Notes: generated from the sequence alone by a model not told the origin. Positions 36,290-46,210 are shown, numbered from the stretch's first letter. The stretch is 64,000 bases of DNA from Tepidibacter sp. (GCF_025210165.1 NZ_JAOASI010000079.1:1-64000), one strand, 5' to 3'. Translations and numbers: made by a program.

Positions 36290-36420
36290 TTACATTTTAT
36301 GTAAATTATAATTTTCTAAAAACAACAGACTCAGAGCAAGACCACAATCACACTACAATATCACTCTCAAAGAAATTCTTAATCTTTTACTCACCCACAA
36401 GATGAACAAGTTTTGATGGG
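36290..36420 (-). pseudogene. Relic of a TnpB-type zinc-ribbon (IS200/IS605 family)
   Basis: Minus-strand reading gives KTCSSCG (near 36415-36395) followed by VKD and stops, then, in another frame, CDCGLALS (near 36355-36330) and a NYNLHK end. Two CxxC motifs about 20 residues apart with a CGL ending are typical of the TnpB C-terminal zinc ribbon. Several stops and a frame change show it is dead. 36168-36289 and 36421-36480 hold nothing else I can identify. Confidence 0.4.
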
Positions 36421-36482
36421 CTAAAAATCATTTATCTATTAGTTATGGCTGATGTTCTTCTGTATTGGTTTGTTTTACAAAA

Positions 36483-36530
36483 AAGGCTATTCCTCTCCCA
36501 CTTATAAAAGAGGGGAGAGGAATAGCCTCA
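36483..36530 (-). terminator. Terminator after mgtC
   Basis: AGGCTATTCCTCTCCC / GGGGAGAGGAATAGCCT, a 16-bp stem followed on the minus strand by T6. It lies downstream of the intron-split mgtC gene. Confidence 0.85.
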
Positions 36531-36628
36531 GGGCATTAAAAACTTAAATCATTTACAAAGATTTCAAAAGTCAAAAAGAGAATTACTATCGCATCAAAAC
36601 TTATATAGATTCTCTTTCTATTTATTTT

Positions 36629-38095
36629 TTATACAATACTAACTCTCTCAATTCCTTCATATACACTTAGATCGTGTATAATCCTTGATTCATTTAAGTT
36701 TTTAGGAATTAATATAGTATATATGGCTGTTTTTAAAAGTGATTCATAATCTTCATCTATATAAAATCCTATATTTTTGATTTTAATATTTCTATTTTCA
36801 AGATATTCATATACGCACTTAGTTAAATCTTTCTCACTGGAATATTCTATTTCAATTTTTATAATATTTGTTCTTTCTATAATCCTCGTTTCAATTCTTT
36901 TCAAGGTTACTAATACTCCGTACATTCCTATTGTAGCTACTGCTGCTAAAAAGTAATATCCCATTCCTATAGAAAGCCCTATACATCCAACTACCCATAT
37001 ACTCGCTGCTGTTGTTAATCCTTTAATCGAGCCCTTTTCATGTATGATTGTTCCTGCACCTAAGAAACCTATTCCTGAAATAACTTGAGCACCAATTCTT
37101 CCAATATCAGCTTTTAGTGCATTTGCAAGCTGGGGATTGCTCCCTATCATTTGAACAGTATCATCTATCATATGCACTTGTATCATAGATATAAGGGCTG
37201 CTCCAACACAAACTAATATATTCGTTCTAAATCCAGCTGGTCTATTTATAGGAATAGGTAAGACTTTGAAATTATCGCTATCTTTTCCCCTCCTCCACAC
37301 CGTACGTGAGACTTTCGAACTCATACGGCGTTCCATCAACAAAATTTTACTCTATTGGTATATTGAATACTCAGATATTTCTTATTTTCTTGACTTGTGG
37401 CTATCCCTCCACTCCTTATTATCAGAGTTTCAACGGTACTATGCCACTACTTTCACTGATATAAAAACAAGTTATTAGCATCTCTACATTTTCCTTGTTA
37501 CCATTTCACTGGAAATAAGCCCTCCATGCTATCAGCTTACCACGTTCCAATAGTTTTATCCTTACATGATACCCTTAGGTAATTCCTATAAGCCTGCTTG
37601 CTTGATACTGCCTTTAACAGTTTAAGGATTTTCATAACATAGAATCTTACTCACCCTCACAAACACCACATCTTGAGCAGTCATAGCATTTCTGCTATGT
37701 AAATATCTAGACCCGTACATTCGGAATTTCGTCAGTTACCTTTGTAACCATTCTTACCATAGGTATTTTATGGACTCCCGACCTATCATACACTCGACCA
37801 CCTCTGGTTCGCTTTTCCTCAGCCTTACCCGTAGGGTGTACTCTCAGCCGACTTCACCGAGCTTATAACGCTTCTACTCTTATTAGTTTCCACGCTATTC
37901 GGAGTATTAGAGAAAGCCCTTCAAGGCGTTACCCTCTCATTTGACTTTTCAAACTATTAGTTCTTAAACAATTTTATTGTTTAGGCAATACTTTTAATAT
38001 TGCAACGTGTCGCACCTATATTCTCTTTCATATCCTATAATGCCTCCAACCAATATAGATAGAACCAACCTTAATATAACTTCGCTATTTTCCAC
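36629..38095 (-). CDS. mgtC: MgtC/SapB family membrane protein, split by a group II intron
   Basis: Two exons: 38095-38016 (26 codons plus two bases) and 37247-36629. Joining them gives 232 residues in frame, with GGIIGYEREYRNRPAGFRTN across the junction, the MgtC consensus. The first exon begins with GTG at 38095 (RBS GGAGGG), and four to five membrane helices lie in the first 140 residues, followed by an ACT-like C-terminal domain (about 145-232). MgtC proteins are linked to magnesium-limited growth and membrane potential. Without splicing only exon 2 could be read, from an ATG inside the intron, with a false N-terminus. Confidence 0.88.
37248..38015 (-). mobile_element. ORF-less group II intron inside mgtC
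   Basis: On the minus strand the element starts GTGCGACACG (38015), the conserved 5' end of bacterial group II introns. It ends ..CCTATTCCTAT (37248), with a pyrimidine-rich AY end. Domain V is seen at about 37333-37297: GCCGTATGAG, GAAAG loop, CTCACGTACGG. Domain VI with a possible branch A near 37255 follows. The length of 768 nt leaves no room for a reverse transcriptase, and no such ORF is present. Splicing and mobility would need a protein supplied from elsewhere. Confidence 0.9.
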
Positions 38096-38131
38096 TTTTA
38101 CCCTCCTATTTTCTTCTTTATTTTACAATTG

Positions 38132-38172
38132 AAAAGACGTGTACAATGATTACTCATTTGTACACGTCTTTT
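38132..38172 (-). terminator. Terminator after the alanine symporter gene
   Basis: AAAAGACGTGTACAA / TTGTACACGTCTTTT, a 15-bp perfect stem between the symporter stop (38200) and mgtC. Confidence 0.9.
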
Positions 38173-38199
38173 ATCAAAGTTTTATATGATAATTTTCTA

Positions 38200-39570
38200 T
38201 TATCTATTTCCTATTTCTTCTTTGTTACCTAGCTTTGAGAAATAGTCCTTTGTTTGTGCACTAACCTTAGGGAATAATACGATTAATGCAATCATATTTG
38301 GTATTACCACTAATCCCATAGCCAAATCCTGAATAGTCCATACAAGACTTATTTTATTTGTAGCTCCCACTATACATAAAAATGGGAAAATATATTTAGC
38401 TTTAGATGTTACATTTGGTCCAAAAGCATAAGTGAAACTCTTTGCTGCGTTGAACCATTGTCCCATAAGTGTAGTAAAACAGAATACAAGAAGTGCAAAT
38501 GCCCCTGCATGCTTTAATGGCGCCCACATTGTTCCAAAAGAATTTATTGCCATAACTGCTGCATTTGTACTAGGATCAGTATATATTCCAGTTACACCAA
38601 TAACTAAAGCTGTTATTGTACAAACAATTATAGTATCTAAGAATACCTCTGTAACACCAGTTATACCTTCTTCAACTGGATGAGAAACGATTGTAGAACC
38701 ATGTGCAAATGGAGCAGTACCTTCACCAGCTTCATTTGAGTACATACCACGTGTTATACCAAACTGCATAGCTCTTGCGATTACAAATCCACCTGTACCG
38801 CCTCCAACAGCTTGGAATGAAAATGCTTCATGGAATATTGTAGCAAATACACTTGGAACACTTTCTATGTTTAGGAATATAACAAGTACACCCACAACAA
38901 TGTAGAATATTGACATTACAGGAACTAGAGTTGTAGCTATATTAGCAACTCTCTTTAGACCTCCTAAAGTTATAACCATAAGGAAACATATTAAAAATAT
39001 ACCTGTAATATGTGTTGGTACTCCATAATTTGTATTAAGTATTCCAGCAATCGTGTTAGATTGAACTAAGTTAGCGCCCATCATCTTTGTACACATTAAC
39101 ACTGCTATTACAACACCTAGCCAAGGCATACGTAGTCCATCTCTTATGTAGTACATAGGACCACTTAAAAGATTTCCCTCAGAGTCTTTACCACGATACA
39201 ACTGAGAAAGTACGATTTCACCATATTTTAATGCCATACCAAAGAATGCAGCAATCCACATCCAGAATATTGCTCCAAGACCTCCAGAAACGATAGCAGT
39301 AGCAACACCAACAACGTTTCCTCCTCCAACATTACCTGCAAGAGTAACCATCATCGCTTTAAATGATGAAATAGAACCTTGTCCTTTTTCACTGTTTCTG
39401 TCTTTGAATGAATCAATTAAAGTCTTTTTTATGATAAAACGAAAATGTTTTACCTGAACAAAACCGTTAGTAATGGTATATAAAATACCAAGTCCTAATA
39501 ATACATATACCAGCCATTTCCCCCAAATAATTGAGTTTAAACCAGCAAGAATATTTTCTAATTTATCCAT
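38200..39570 (-). CDS. Sodium:alanine/glycine symporter (AGCS family)
   Basis: 456 residues with about ten to eleven membrane helices. Family motifs: GQGSISSFKAMMVTLAGNVGGGNVVGVATAI near residue 70-100, ALKYGEIVLSQLYR, and FGITRGMYSNEAGEGTAPFAHG near 275-295. It imports alanine or glycine with Na+ or H+. ATG at 39570 preferred; AAGGAGTG lies upstream and the TTG at 39582 is only two bases from it. Followed by a strong terminator, so monocistronic. Confidence 0.94.
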   Translation of the reverse strand: MDKLENILAGLNSIIWGKWLVYVLLGLGILYTITNGFVQVKHFRFIIKKTLIDSFKDRNSEKGQGSISSFKAMMVTLAGNVGGGNVVGVATAIVSGGLGAIFWMWIAAFFGMALKYGEIVLSQLYRGKDSEGNLLSGPMYYIRDGLRMPWLGVVIAVLMCTKMMGANLVQSNTIAGILNTNYGVPTHITGIFLICFLMVITLGGLKRVANIATTLVPVMSIFYIVVGVLVIFLNIESVPSVFATIFHEAFSFQAVGGGTGGFVIARAMQFGITRGMYSNEAGEGTAPFAHGSTIVSHPVEEGITGVTEVFLDTIIVCTITALVIGVTGIYTDPSTNAAVMAINSFGTMWAPLKHAGAFALLVFCFTTLMGQWFNAAKSFTYAFGPNVTSKAKYIFPFLCIVGATNKISLVWTIQDLAMGLVVIPNMIALIVLFPKVSAQTKDYFSKLGNKEEIGNR

Positions 39571-39736
39571 TATTCTCAACACTCCTTCATTTTAACTTAT
39601 ATTATTAACCCATTGATATGAGTTATAAACAGAATTTAAGCTTAATCTTCCATTTCAAGACTTTGTATAATGCCCCTATATCATATATATTTTTTACCTA
39701 TCCCCTAGTACAAATTATGCTATCATAAATAATTTA

Positions 39737-39872
39737 GTTTATCCGAAAGCTAAGAGTTCTAAGACTCCATCCTCTTCAGATTGGAGATGAGAACTCTACA
39801 GCTTCTGGATAAGTTCAACTAACCTTCAGATGGAGTTACAAACTCCACCTGAAGATAAGTTTCACTTGATAA
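39737..39872. repeat. Structured double-hairpin repeat
   Basis: First hairpin: TTATCC, AAAGCT, AGAGTTCT and CTCCA (39738-39771) pair in order with TGGAG, AGAACTCT, AGCTT and GGATAA up to about 39812. Second hairpin: CTTCAG-A-TGGAGTT / AACTCCA-C-CTGAAG at about 39826-39857. Outer bases TTAGTT and AACTAA also match. No ORF. The layout, next to a transposase relic, suggests the end of a mobile element or a structured RNA. Confidence 0.7.
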
Positions 39873-39919
39873 CTGTCTTAAGCTTAAAATTATCTCACCC
39901 CCCATAATACAATTTATTT

Positions 39920-40127
39920 AAATCAGTTTAAACATATGTATATATATTTAGTCCATTGAGTACTATCTTCAATAAGTTATCTTAAAATATCTGCAATTTG
40001 AGCTAAGGGATCATGATTTTTCATAGCATTATACTTTTATGAGCAAGCATGCTCTATATCATCTCTTATGTTTTTTTCGTTATTAAACTTAAACCCTTGG
40101 TTTTTCATTAAAAATGATTCACTCATT
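39920..40127 (-). pseudogene. C-terminal relic of a transposase
   Basis: Minus-strand reading after the glycerophosphodiesterase stop gives NNEKNIRDDIEHACS, stop, KYNAMKNHDPLAQIADILR, stop, LIEDSTQW. The (Y/F)NAMKNHxLxxQIADIxRQL pattern is the end of a DDE-type transposase seen in clostridia. Two in-frame stops and the missing N-terminal part show it is a remnant. It abuts the 3' end of the gene at 40126. The rest of 39583-39736 is AT-rich with no feature I can name. Confidence 0.55.
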
Positions 40128-40848
40128 AGGCCTGTCTAACTTTATTTACCATGTCTGGGAAATTTCCTATTACTATATCGATTCCCTTGTTAATCAGATT
40201 TCTTACATCTTCTTCAGTATTCACTGTATAAGTGTTTATTTCAATTCCATACTGCTTTATTTCCTTTACTACTTCATTCGTAAGATTTCTAAATAGAGGA
40301 TGATAACACTGAACACCCATATTATGAGTATATTTTCCAGCATCTATTAGCCAAGTTTCACTAAGCAGACCATACTTTAAATTTGGAGCTATCTTCTTCA
40401 TTCTAAGTATGCTGAAATGGTTAAAGCTTGAGATGATAACCTTTTCCTCTAGCTTATACTCCTTTATAAGATCCCATACTTTTTCTTCTATTCCTAAATA
40501 TTCAAAAATACCCGTTTTTAATTCTATATTTGTAACAATATCTTTATCTTTTACAAATTCACAGTATTCTCTTAAAGTAGGTATTTTATTAATTCCATAT
40601 TTTCCAGTATATATATATGAAGCATCTAATTTTGAAAGTTCTTCATATGTATAATCTTGTACTCGTCCTTCTCCTCCAGTTGTTCTGTTAACAGTTTCAT
40701 CGTGAATGATGACTACTTGTTCATCTTTTGTCAATTGAACATCTAATTCAACACCATCCGCACCAATTTCTATTGCTTTTTCAAAAGCAAGCATTGTATT
40801 TTCAGGATATTTTCCGCTAAAACCTCTATGTGCAAAATTTTTAATCAA
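40126..40848 (-). CDS. Glycerophosphodiester phosphodiesterase
   Basis: 240 residues, cytosolic GDPD barrel: AHRGFSGKYPENTMLAFEKAI with the catalytic His, GADGVELDVQLTKDEQVVIIHDETVNRTT with the Glu, Asp and second His, and IELKTG. It cuts glycerophosphodiesters into glycerol-3-phosphate and an alcohol. TTG start with AGGAGG eight bases before it. It lies downstream of a leader terminator and of a dead glpP gene. The enzyme frame itself is intact. Confidence 0.93.
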   Translation of the reverse strand: MIKNFAHRGFSGKYPENTMLAFEKAIEIGADGVELDVQLTKDEQVVIIHDETVNRTTGGEGRVQDYTYEELSKLDASYIYTGKYGINKIPTLREYCEFVKDKDIVTNIELKTGIFEYLGIEEKVWDLIKEYKLEEKVIISSFNHFSILRMKKIAPNLKYGLLSETWLIDAGKYTHNMGVQCYHPLFRNLTNEVVKEIKQYGIEINTYTVNTEEDVRNLINKGIDIVIGNFPDMVNKVRQA

Positions 40849-40885
40849 TTTCTTATCCTCCTAAAAAAATATATTTTATTTTGTA

Positions 40886-40996
40886 TCAAAAAACGATTTC
40901 ACGAGGAAGTTGAATAGCTAAATCAAGTTTTTACATACTATTTACTGCTGCAATAACAGGATTTGCTTCTATTTTCTCATACAATTGATAATTCAT
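40886..40996 (-). pseudogene. glpP: Decayed glpP (glycerol-3-phosphate antiterminator)
   Basis: ATG at 40996 with a good RBS (AGGAGAGGATG). It reads MNYQLYEKIEANPVIAAVNSM, then a TAA, then in the same frame KLDLAIQLPREIVF and a TGA. This matches only the first 35 or so residues of GlpP (compare ILPAIRNMKQFDEFL in Bacillus). The remaining 140 or so residues are gone. The gene is a deletion remnant between the leader and the phosphodiesterase gene it would have controlled. Confidence 0.65.
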
Positions 40997-41056
40997 ATAC
41001 ATCCTCTCCTAGGATAGTCACCATAATTTTAGCCCCTTAAATAGATATTGGTGACA

Positions 41057-41107
41057 TAAAAAAAAGCGTATAAAATCAAACCCATTTGCATAGGTCTATT
41101 TGTACGA
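41057..41107 (-). terminator. Leader terminator/antiterminator of the glycerophosphodiesterase transcript
   Basis: On the minus strand CGTACAAAT and GACC (41106-41094) pair with GGGT, TTGA and TATACG, followed by T8. It lies in the leader, before any ORF. In Bacillus, GlpP binds such leaders in the glp operons, including glpTQ, to allow readthrough. Confidence 0.65.
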
Positions 41108-41147
41108 CTCTCCATTCCTCATGTCTTTTTATATTAAATTCATGGAT

Positions 41148-41176
41148 ACTATATCATATATTTTCTCTTCTGTAAA
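41148..41176 (-). promoter_or_regulatory. Promoter of the glpP relic-glycerophosphodiesterase transcript
   Basis: -35 TTTACA (41176-41171), 17-base spacer, -10 TATAGT (41153-41148). The leader of about 145 bases to the glpP start contains the terminator. Confidence 0.6.
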
Positions 41177-41317
41177 TATTTACTTTGTTAAATTTTTCAA
41201 AAATTCCCTATTATTCTTTCTGTATTTGTCATTAGTTGTACTATTAATTAGTGCAATTCTTGGCGAACATAATATGAGTAGATACACATGATATTTTATA
41301 CCGTATACCTATTAATT

Positions 41318-42270
41318 TTATTTTTCAAATCTATTTTCTCTATGCCATTGTATATATTTTTTATGATTCTCTGCAATGTCTATTCTTATATTCTCATGTA
41401 CATTTAAAATTTTTCTAGTTTTTCTATCTAATACATTTGATATAATTATTTTTCCTACTTCATCAAATGTGATATATCCTTTATCAAATAAAGCATCATG
41501 CTGTGGACATAATAAAAATCCATTATATACATCTAATCTTTCTTTATTACTTGATTCGATCCATTGTTTTATGTGGCTTGCAATAAGGAACCTACCATCT
41601 TGTAATCCACAAATTTTACATCTACAATCCTTTTTAATAAGTTTATTTCTAAACTCGCTTTGACCTATTCTTATTTTAATTACTTGTTCTTTTTCTGTTT
41701 CTTTCACTATATTTGACTCTATATCCTCTTTAATATTTATATTATATTCTATACTACTTTCTTTAACTTGATCACTATTATCTATATCCATAAAGTAAAC
41801 TTTATATTTAGTGCTATGTATTTTTTCAAACTTTAGTTTTGGTAATTTTTCTTTATCTATTTTAATACCTTCATTTAATATATTGTAATATTTAGGATAT
41901 TCATTCTGTATTTGATTAGAAAAATCTTGATACCAAATCATTCTACTCCTTGGACTATCTAGATTTTCTAATTCAAGATTAGCTCTATACTCTATATTTT
42001 ATAAATTAATATAATGCCTTTCTTTTCTCCCTTATTTAAGTTCTGTATTTCAAAAAATCCTCTTATATTTTTTGGTATTCCACTACCTTTATGTACAAAA
42101 GCAGATTTATCTAAAGTTTTAATGGCAATTATTGGTGACTCAACGCACCATAAATTTGATTTGTGTGGGTATACAAAATCACATTTAAATTTATTTTTTT
42201 TATCAAGTTCTCCTAAATCGCTAAGAACTGACCATTTACATTCTAAAAAAGTAAAATTGCTTTTCCCCAA
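41318..42270 (-). pseudogene. HNH restriction-type endonuclease gene, split by a one-base frameshift
   Basis: The 3' part (41318-41941 and its upstream in-frame extension) encodes an HNH domain: CRCKICGLQDGRFLIASHIKQW and GFLLCPQHDALFDKGYI, with metal and zinc residues intact. The 5' part (42270-41992; TTG start with GGGAGGG) encodes about 92 residues ending GIILIYKI. At the AAAA run (41997-42000) adding one A lets the frame continue as YKNIEYRANLELENLDSPRSR into the HNH part. So the original gene was one protein of about 317 residues. It may be inactive, or the slip may be a sequencing or programmed event. Confidence 0.7.
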
Positions 42271-42389
42271 ACCTATCCCTCCCAAATATATATCTATTTT
42301 TACATATAATTATATTATTTACCAATATATTCTTATAATATTATACATTAGACATATTTTGCAAGCTTAAAATTTAACAACCACATAAA

Positions 42390-42432
42390 AAATAAAGGGT
42401 ATCAAAATATTAATCTGTACCCTTTATTTTGC
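42390..42432 (-). terminator. Terminator after murJ
   Basis: AAAATAAAGGGTA / TACCCTTTATTTT, a 13-bp stem with a T-run on the minus strand. Confidence 0.8.
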
Positions 42433-42450
42433 GCTTAAGCACATACCTTT

Positions 42451-44016
42451 TTATCTTCTTCCTCTTTTTCTCTTAATTATCTCTTTAATATCACTTACCT
42501 CTTGCATATTTAAAATATTAGCAACCACAAAGAATACTCCAGCTCCAATTAACGTATCAACTGTTACTTGAATTATCTGTATAGTCTTATCATTAACATC
42601 AAAATATCTACTAAACATCATATTTAACATAACAATAACCACACCCATAACAACTGCTGCAATTGTAGATTTGAAGAAGGAATTGACTATTTCCTTTGAA
42701 TTTATTCCGTTCATTTTTTTGCCTAATGTCTTAAATAGCATACTCATATTTATAAAGCTTGTTATAGAATATGCAAGTGCCAATCCATTTACCTTTAAAG
42801 GTGTATAATAAGCTAAAACTAAGCTTAATACTATATTTCCAAACATAGCCATAAAGCTTATCTTAACAGGAGTTTTAGTATCATGATTTGCATAAAACCC
42901 CCTCATTAAAAGCTGTACTCCTCCTTGAAAAGCTAGTCCCAATGTATAAAAAACAAGTATACTAGCAGTTACCATAGCATCATCTTCCTTAAAAGCACCT
43001 CTTACAAACAATAATCTTATCAAAGGTACCCCCAAAGTCATAAGTCCTACAGCTGATGGTATAGTAACAAAGAATATATTTCTCATTCCCATAGCAAAAG
43101 TATCTCTAAAATCCTCTATCTCTCCCTTTGCTATTTGAGAAGTTATAGTTGGGAATATAACCGTTGATATACTCATAGCAAAAATCCCAAGGGGAAGCTG
43201 CATTATCCTATTTGCAAGCCTTAGAGCAGTTATACTACCCTTATCAAAAGCTGAGGCTATATTTTGGTTTACCACAAGATTTATTTGAGTAACAGATAAA
43301 CCAATCATTGCTGGAAGTATTAACTTGAATATCTTTCTAACACCAGGATGCTTTAAATCAAATATAAATTTATAGTGTTTAGCTCTTTTAGATACAAATA
43401 CGAATTGGTATAAAGCATTTGATACAGCACCTATAACAACCCCTATAGCCATCCCCTTTATTCCAAATCTAGACGACAAGAATATTGTCCCAAATATAAT
43501 TCCAAAATTATATAATATAGGTCCTATTGATGGAGCATTGAATATCTTATAAGAATTTAATACTCCCGTTTCAAGACCAGCAAGAGCAGTAAAGGTTACA
43601 GCTGGAAACATAAATCTTGTAAGCTCTATAGTAAGATCTAACTGTTCTCCTTTGAAATTATAAGCTACAAGCGGAACTAAATATTCAGCAAAGGTCATAC
43701 CTAAAATAGATAAAACAATCAAGAGTAGAACAGTTATATTTATAAAAGTAGAAGCAACCCTCCACGCTTCTTCTTCATCTCCCTTTGATAAATAGCTAGT
43801 AAATACAGGTATAAATGCAGAACTTAAAGCTCCTCCTATTAAAAGATAATACATCATATCAGGAATAGTAAATGCAGCAAAGAATGCATCAGTTTCTATT
43901 CCTCTACCAAATTTATTAGTCATTATAACTTCACGTACAAATCCCAGTAGCCTGCTAAGTATCATAATTAGCATAACAAGTACTACTGTTTTTGTTGTCT
44001 TCTTTTTATTTTTCAT
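42451..44016 (-). CDS. murJ: Lipid II flippase MurJ (MviN)
   Basis: 521 residues with 14 predicted membrane helices. The N-terminal ILSRLLGFVREVIMTNKFG, TDAFFAAFTIPDMMYYLL and QGGVQLLMRGFYANHDTKTPV are MurJ motifs with the conserved Arg residues of the cavity. It moves lipid II across the membrane for wall synthesis. RBS AAGGAG. Monocistronic. Confidence 0.94.
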   Translation of the reverse strand: MKNKKKTTKTVVLVMLIMILSRLLGFVREVIMTNKFGRGIETDAFFAAFTIPDMMYYLLIGGALSSAFIPVFTSYLSKGDEEEAWRVASTFINITVLLLIVLSILGMTFAEYLVPLVAYNFKGEQLDLTIELTRFMFPAVTFTALAGLETGVLNSYKIFNAPSIGPILYNFGIIFGTIFLSSRFGIKGMAIGVVIGAVSNALYQFVFVSKRAKHYKFIFDLKHPGVRKIFKLILPAMIGLSVTQINLVVNQNIASAFDKGSITALRLANRIMQLPLGIFAMSISTVIFPTITSQIAKGEIEDFRDTFAMGMRNIFFVTIPSAVGLMTLGVPLIRLLFVRGAFKEDDAMVTASILVFYTLGLAFQGGVQLLMRGFYANHDTKTPVKISFMAMFGNIVLSLVLAYYTPLKVNGLALAYSITSFINMSMLFKTLGKKMNGINSKEIVNSFFKSTIAAVVMGVVIVMLNMMFSRYFDVNDKTIQIIQVTVDTLIGAGVFFVVANILNMQEVSDIKEIIKRKRGRR

Positions 44017-44091
44017 AAAATTCTCCTTTTGTTATATGTAGTTTTACTATCTAATTATAGTTTTCAACTATTAGTATGTCAACTGATTAAA

Positions 44092-44127
44092 AGCCACCAG
44101 TCTAATATTATTAGCTTGATGGCTTCT
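44092..44127 (-). terminator. Terminator of the chemoreceptor gene
   Basis: GCCATCAAGCTAATA / TATTAGACTGGTGGC stem with two small mismatches, followed by TTTT on the minus strand. Confidence 0.7.
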
Positions 44128-44142
44128 TCATATTTTTATACA

Positions 44143-46191
44143 CTATATTTTAAATTTATCTATCTGATTATTTAACTTTAAAGATAAATCTGTAAGCTTT
44201 TCTGCACTTTTTGCTACCTCTTCAATTGCTAAAGACTGCTGCTCTACAGATGCACTTACTTCTTCAGATGAAGCTACTGTTTCTTCTGAAACTGATGAAA
44301 TATTATGTATAGATTCTACAATATTATCCTTATCAGTAGTCATGTTGTTAATAAATTCATTTATATTCTCTATATACATTACAATATTTTTTATCTCATC
44401 TGATGTTTTCTCAAAAGATTCATCTACATTTTTTACAGATTTTGTCTGTTCTGATGATATACTTTTTACTTTCTCCATAATTTTCACTGTATTATTACTT
44501 TCCTGCAAAATAGAGTCTACAATTCCTTTTATTTTATCTGTTGCCTGATTAGACCCTTCTGCAAGATTTCTAATTTCATCAGCAACTACTGCGAATCCTC
44601 TTCCTGATTCTCCAGCTCTAGCTGCTTCTATTGATGCATTAAGTGCTAACAAGTTTGTTTGCTCTGATATAGATTTTATTGTTTGAAGTATATCTCCAAT
44701 ATTATTTGACTTTATGCTTAATTGCTTTATTGCAGATTCAATATCATCAATAGATTTATTGTTTAAATTTGTATTCTGTCTTAACTCTTCAACTGATTCT
44801 ACACCTAATTTATTTATTTCTCTCACGCTATTTGCTTTTTTATACATATCTTTACTATTAATTGTTAATTGTGTGAACTTGTCATCTAAATTAGAAGAAA
44901 GCTTTGTTCCATCTGTTGCATCCTGTGCCTGTTCAACTGCTCCTACTGCTATTTCTTCAACAGCTCTTGATATTCCATCTGCCAAAGCACTTGTCTCTTC
45001 AGATATTGCAGCTAGATTATTCGCAGAAAATGATACATCATCACTAACTTCCTTTACTTCTAATAATAAAGTCTTAACATTTTGTGTCATTGAATTAAAG
45101 CTATTTGATAATTGTCCAATCTCATCCTTTAATTTAATATCTGATTCAACAGTAAAATCCCCTTCTGCTATATTTAGTGCATTTTCTTTTAATTTAGATA
45201 TATTTTTAGTTAAACGATTTGCATGATTCAATATGCAGCTACTTATAATAAGTAGAGTTATTACTATTGTAATCAGTATCTTTTTTAATAAATCGTTTAA
45301 AGATGAATATAACTCGTTTTTTGGAATAGTCAATGCAACAATCCAATTTGTTTGTGGAATTTTTTTATAGTATATGATATTTTGTCCATTTTCATCCTTA
45401 TATGTATAGCTTCCTCTTTCGTTTTGAATTATTTTTTCTCCAATACTTGCAAGGCTTTTATTAGAATCATTTAAAATATTTACATTTAGAACTTTTTTCT
45501 TATCATTATCTGCTATATATGTTCCATCCTCGCTAAGTAAAAATGCTCTTCCGCTTTTTCCTACTTGTGTATTCTGAATTAATTTTTGAATAGTTCCTAT
45601 GTCTATATCTGCTGTAACAGCTCCTATAAACTTATCATTATTATAAAGAGGTGCTGAAGTTGTAATCATTGTAATATCCGTTGTTTCATCGTAGTACGGA
45701 GTTGACCAAATAGAAGTATTCTCTATATTTTTTACATTTTTATACCATCCATATTGAAAATAATTATATTCCTCATTACTATAATCCATTGTAATACTAA
45801 TTTTTCCATTATCTTTATATGCATATGGTCCAAAGTATTTTTCGCTCTTATTTAATATGTACGGTTCTAGCCAAACACCGCAACCCAAGGTTTCTTCATT
45901 TGTAGAAGCAATTTTTTTAACCATAGAAAAATACGTTTCTTCTTTTCCAGTTTCAATGCTCGCTTCTACAGACTTTGATAATCCCAGTAATAATTGATTA
46001 TGCTTAGATAATCTTTTTTCAATACCCTCTATAGCATAATTTAAATGATAATCCATCTTTTTGCCTATTTCATTATTTATTATAGATTTAGAATAACAAT
46101 AGCCCAGTAATCCTAATGCAAGCATAGCTATACTGATTAAAGGAATAATTATACTCAGCATTGCACCTTTTATAGTTCTAAATTTAATCAT
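44143..46191 (-). CDS. Methyl-accepting chemotaxis protein with dCache sensor
   Basis: 682 residues. First membrane helix at about 10-32, an extracellular dCache_1 domain (about 35-285, with [22 protein letters not shown] and [17 protein letters not shown]), second helix about 292-315, HAMP about 318-370, and the cytoplasmic signalling tip ([40 protein letters not shown], about 515-555). ATG at 46191 follows GAGGGAGTG. Its leader carries a PyrR-type attenuator, so its expression may follow pyrimidine levels. The ligand is unknown. Confidence 0.9.
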   Translation of the reverse strand: MIKFRTIKGAMLSIIIPLISIAMLALGLLGYCYSKSIINNEIGKKMDYHLNYAIEGIEKRLSKHNQLLLGLSKSVEASIETGKEETYFSMVKKIASTNEETLGCGVWLEPYILNKSEKYFGPYAYKDNGKISITMDYSNEEYNYFQYGWYKNVKNIENTSIWSTPYYDETTDITMITTSAPLYNNDKFIGAVTADIDIGTIQKLIQNTQVGKSGRAFLLSEDGTYIADNDKKKVLNVNILNDSNKSLASIGEKIIQNERGSYTYKDENGQNIIYYKKIPQTNWIVALTIPKNELYSSLNDLLKKILITIVITLLIISSCILNHANRLTKNISKLKENALNIAEGDFTVESDIKLKDEIGQLSNSFNSMTQNVKTLLLEVKEVSDDVSFSANNLAAISEETSALADGISRAVEEIAVGAVEQAQDATDGTKLSSNLDDKFTQLTINSKDMYKKANSVREINKLGVESVEELRQNTNLNNKSIDDIESAIKQLSIKSNNIGDILQTIKSISEQTNLLALNASIEAARAGESGRGFAVVADEIRNLAEGSNQATDKIKGIVDSILQESNNTVKIMEKVKSISSEQTKSVKNVDESFEKTSDEIKNIVMYIENINEFINNMTTDKDNIVESIHNISSVSEETVASSEEVSASVEQQSLAIEEVAKSAEKLTDLSLKLNNQIDKFKI

Positions 46192-46210
46192 CTTTCTATA
46201 CACTCCCTCT

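Noticed and set aside
37266..37478. Plus-strand 70-aa ORF
   Set aside because: Lies within the group II intron on the opposite strand. No RBS and no homology that I recognise.
41100..41291. Plus-strand 63-aa ORF with a hydrophobic middle
   Set aside because: No RBS, and it is the reverse of the glycerophosphodiesterase promoter and leader on the minus strand.
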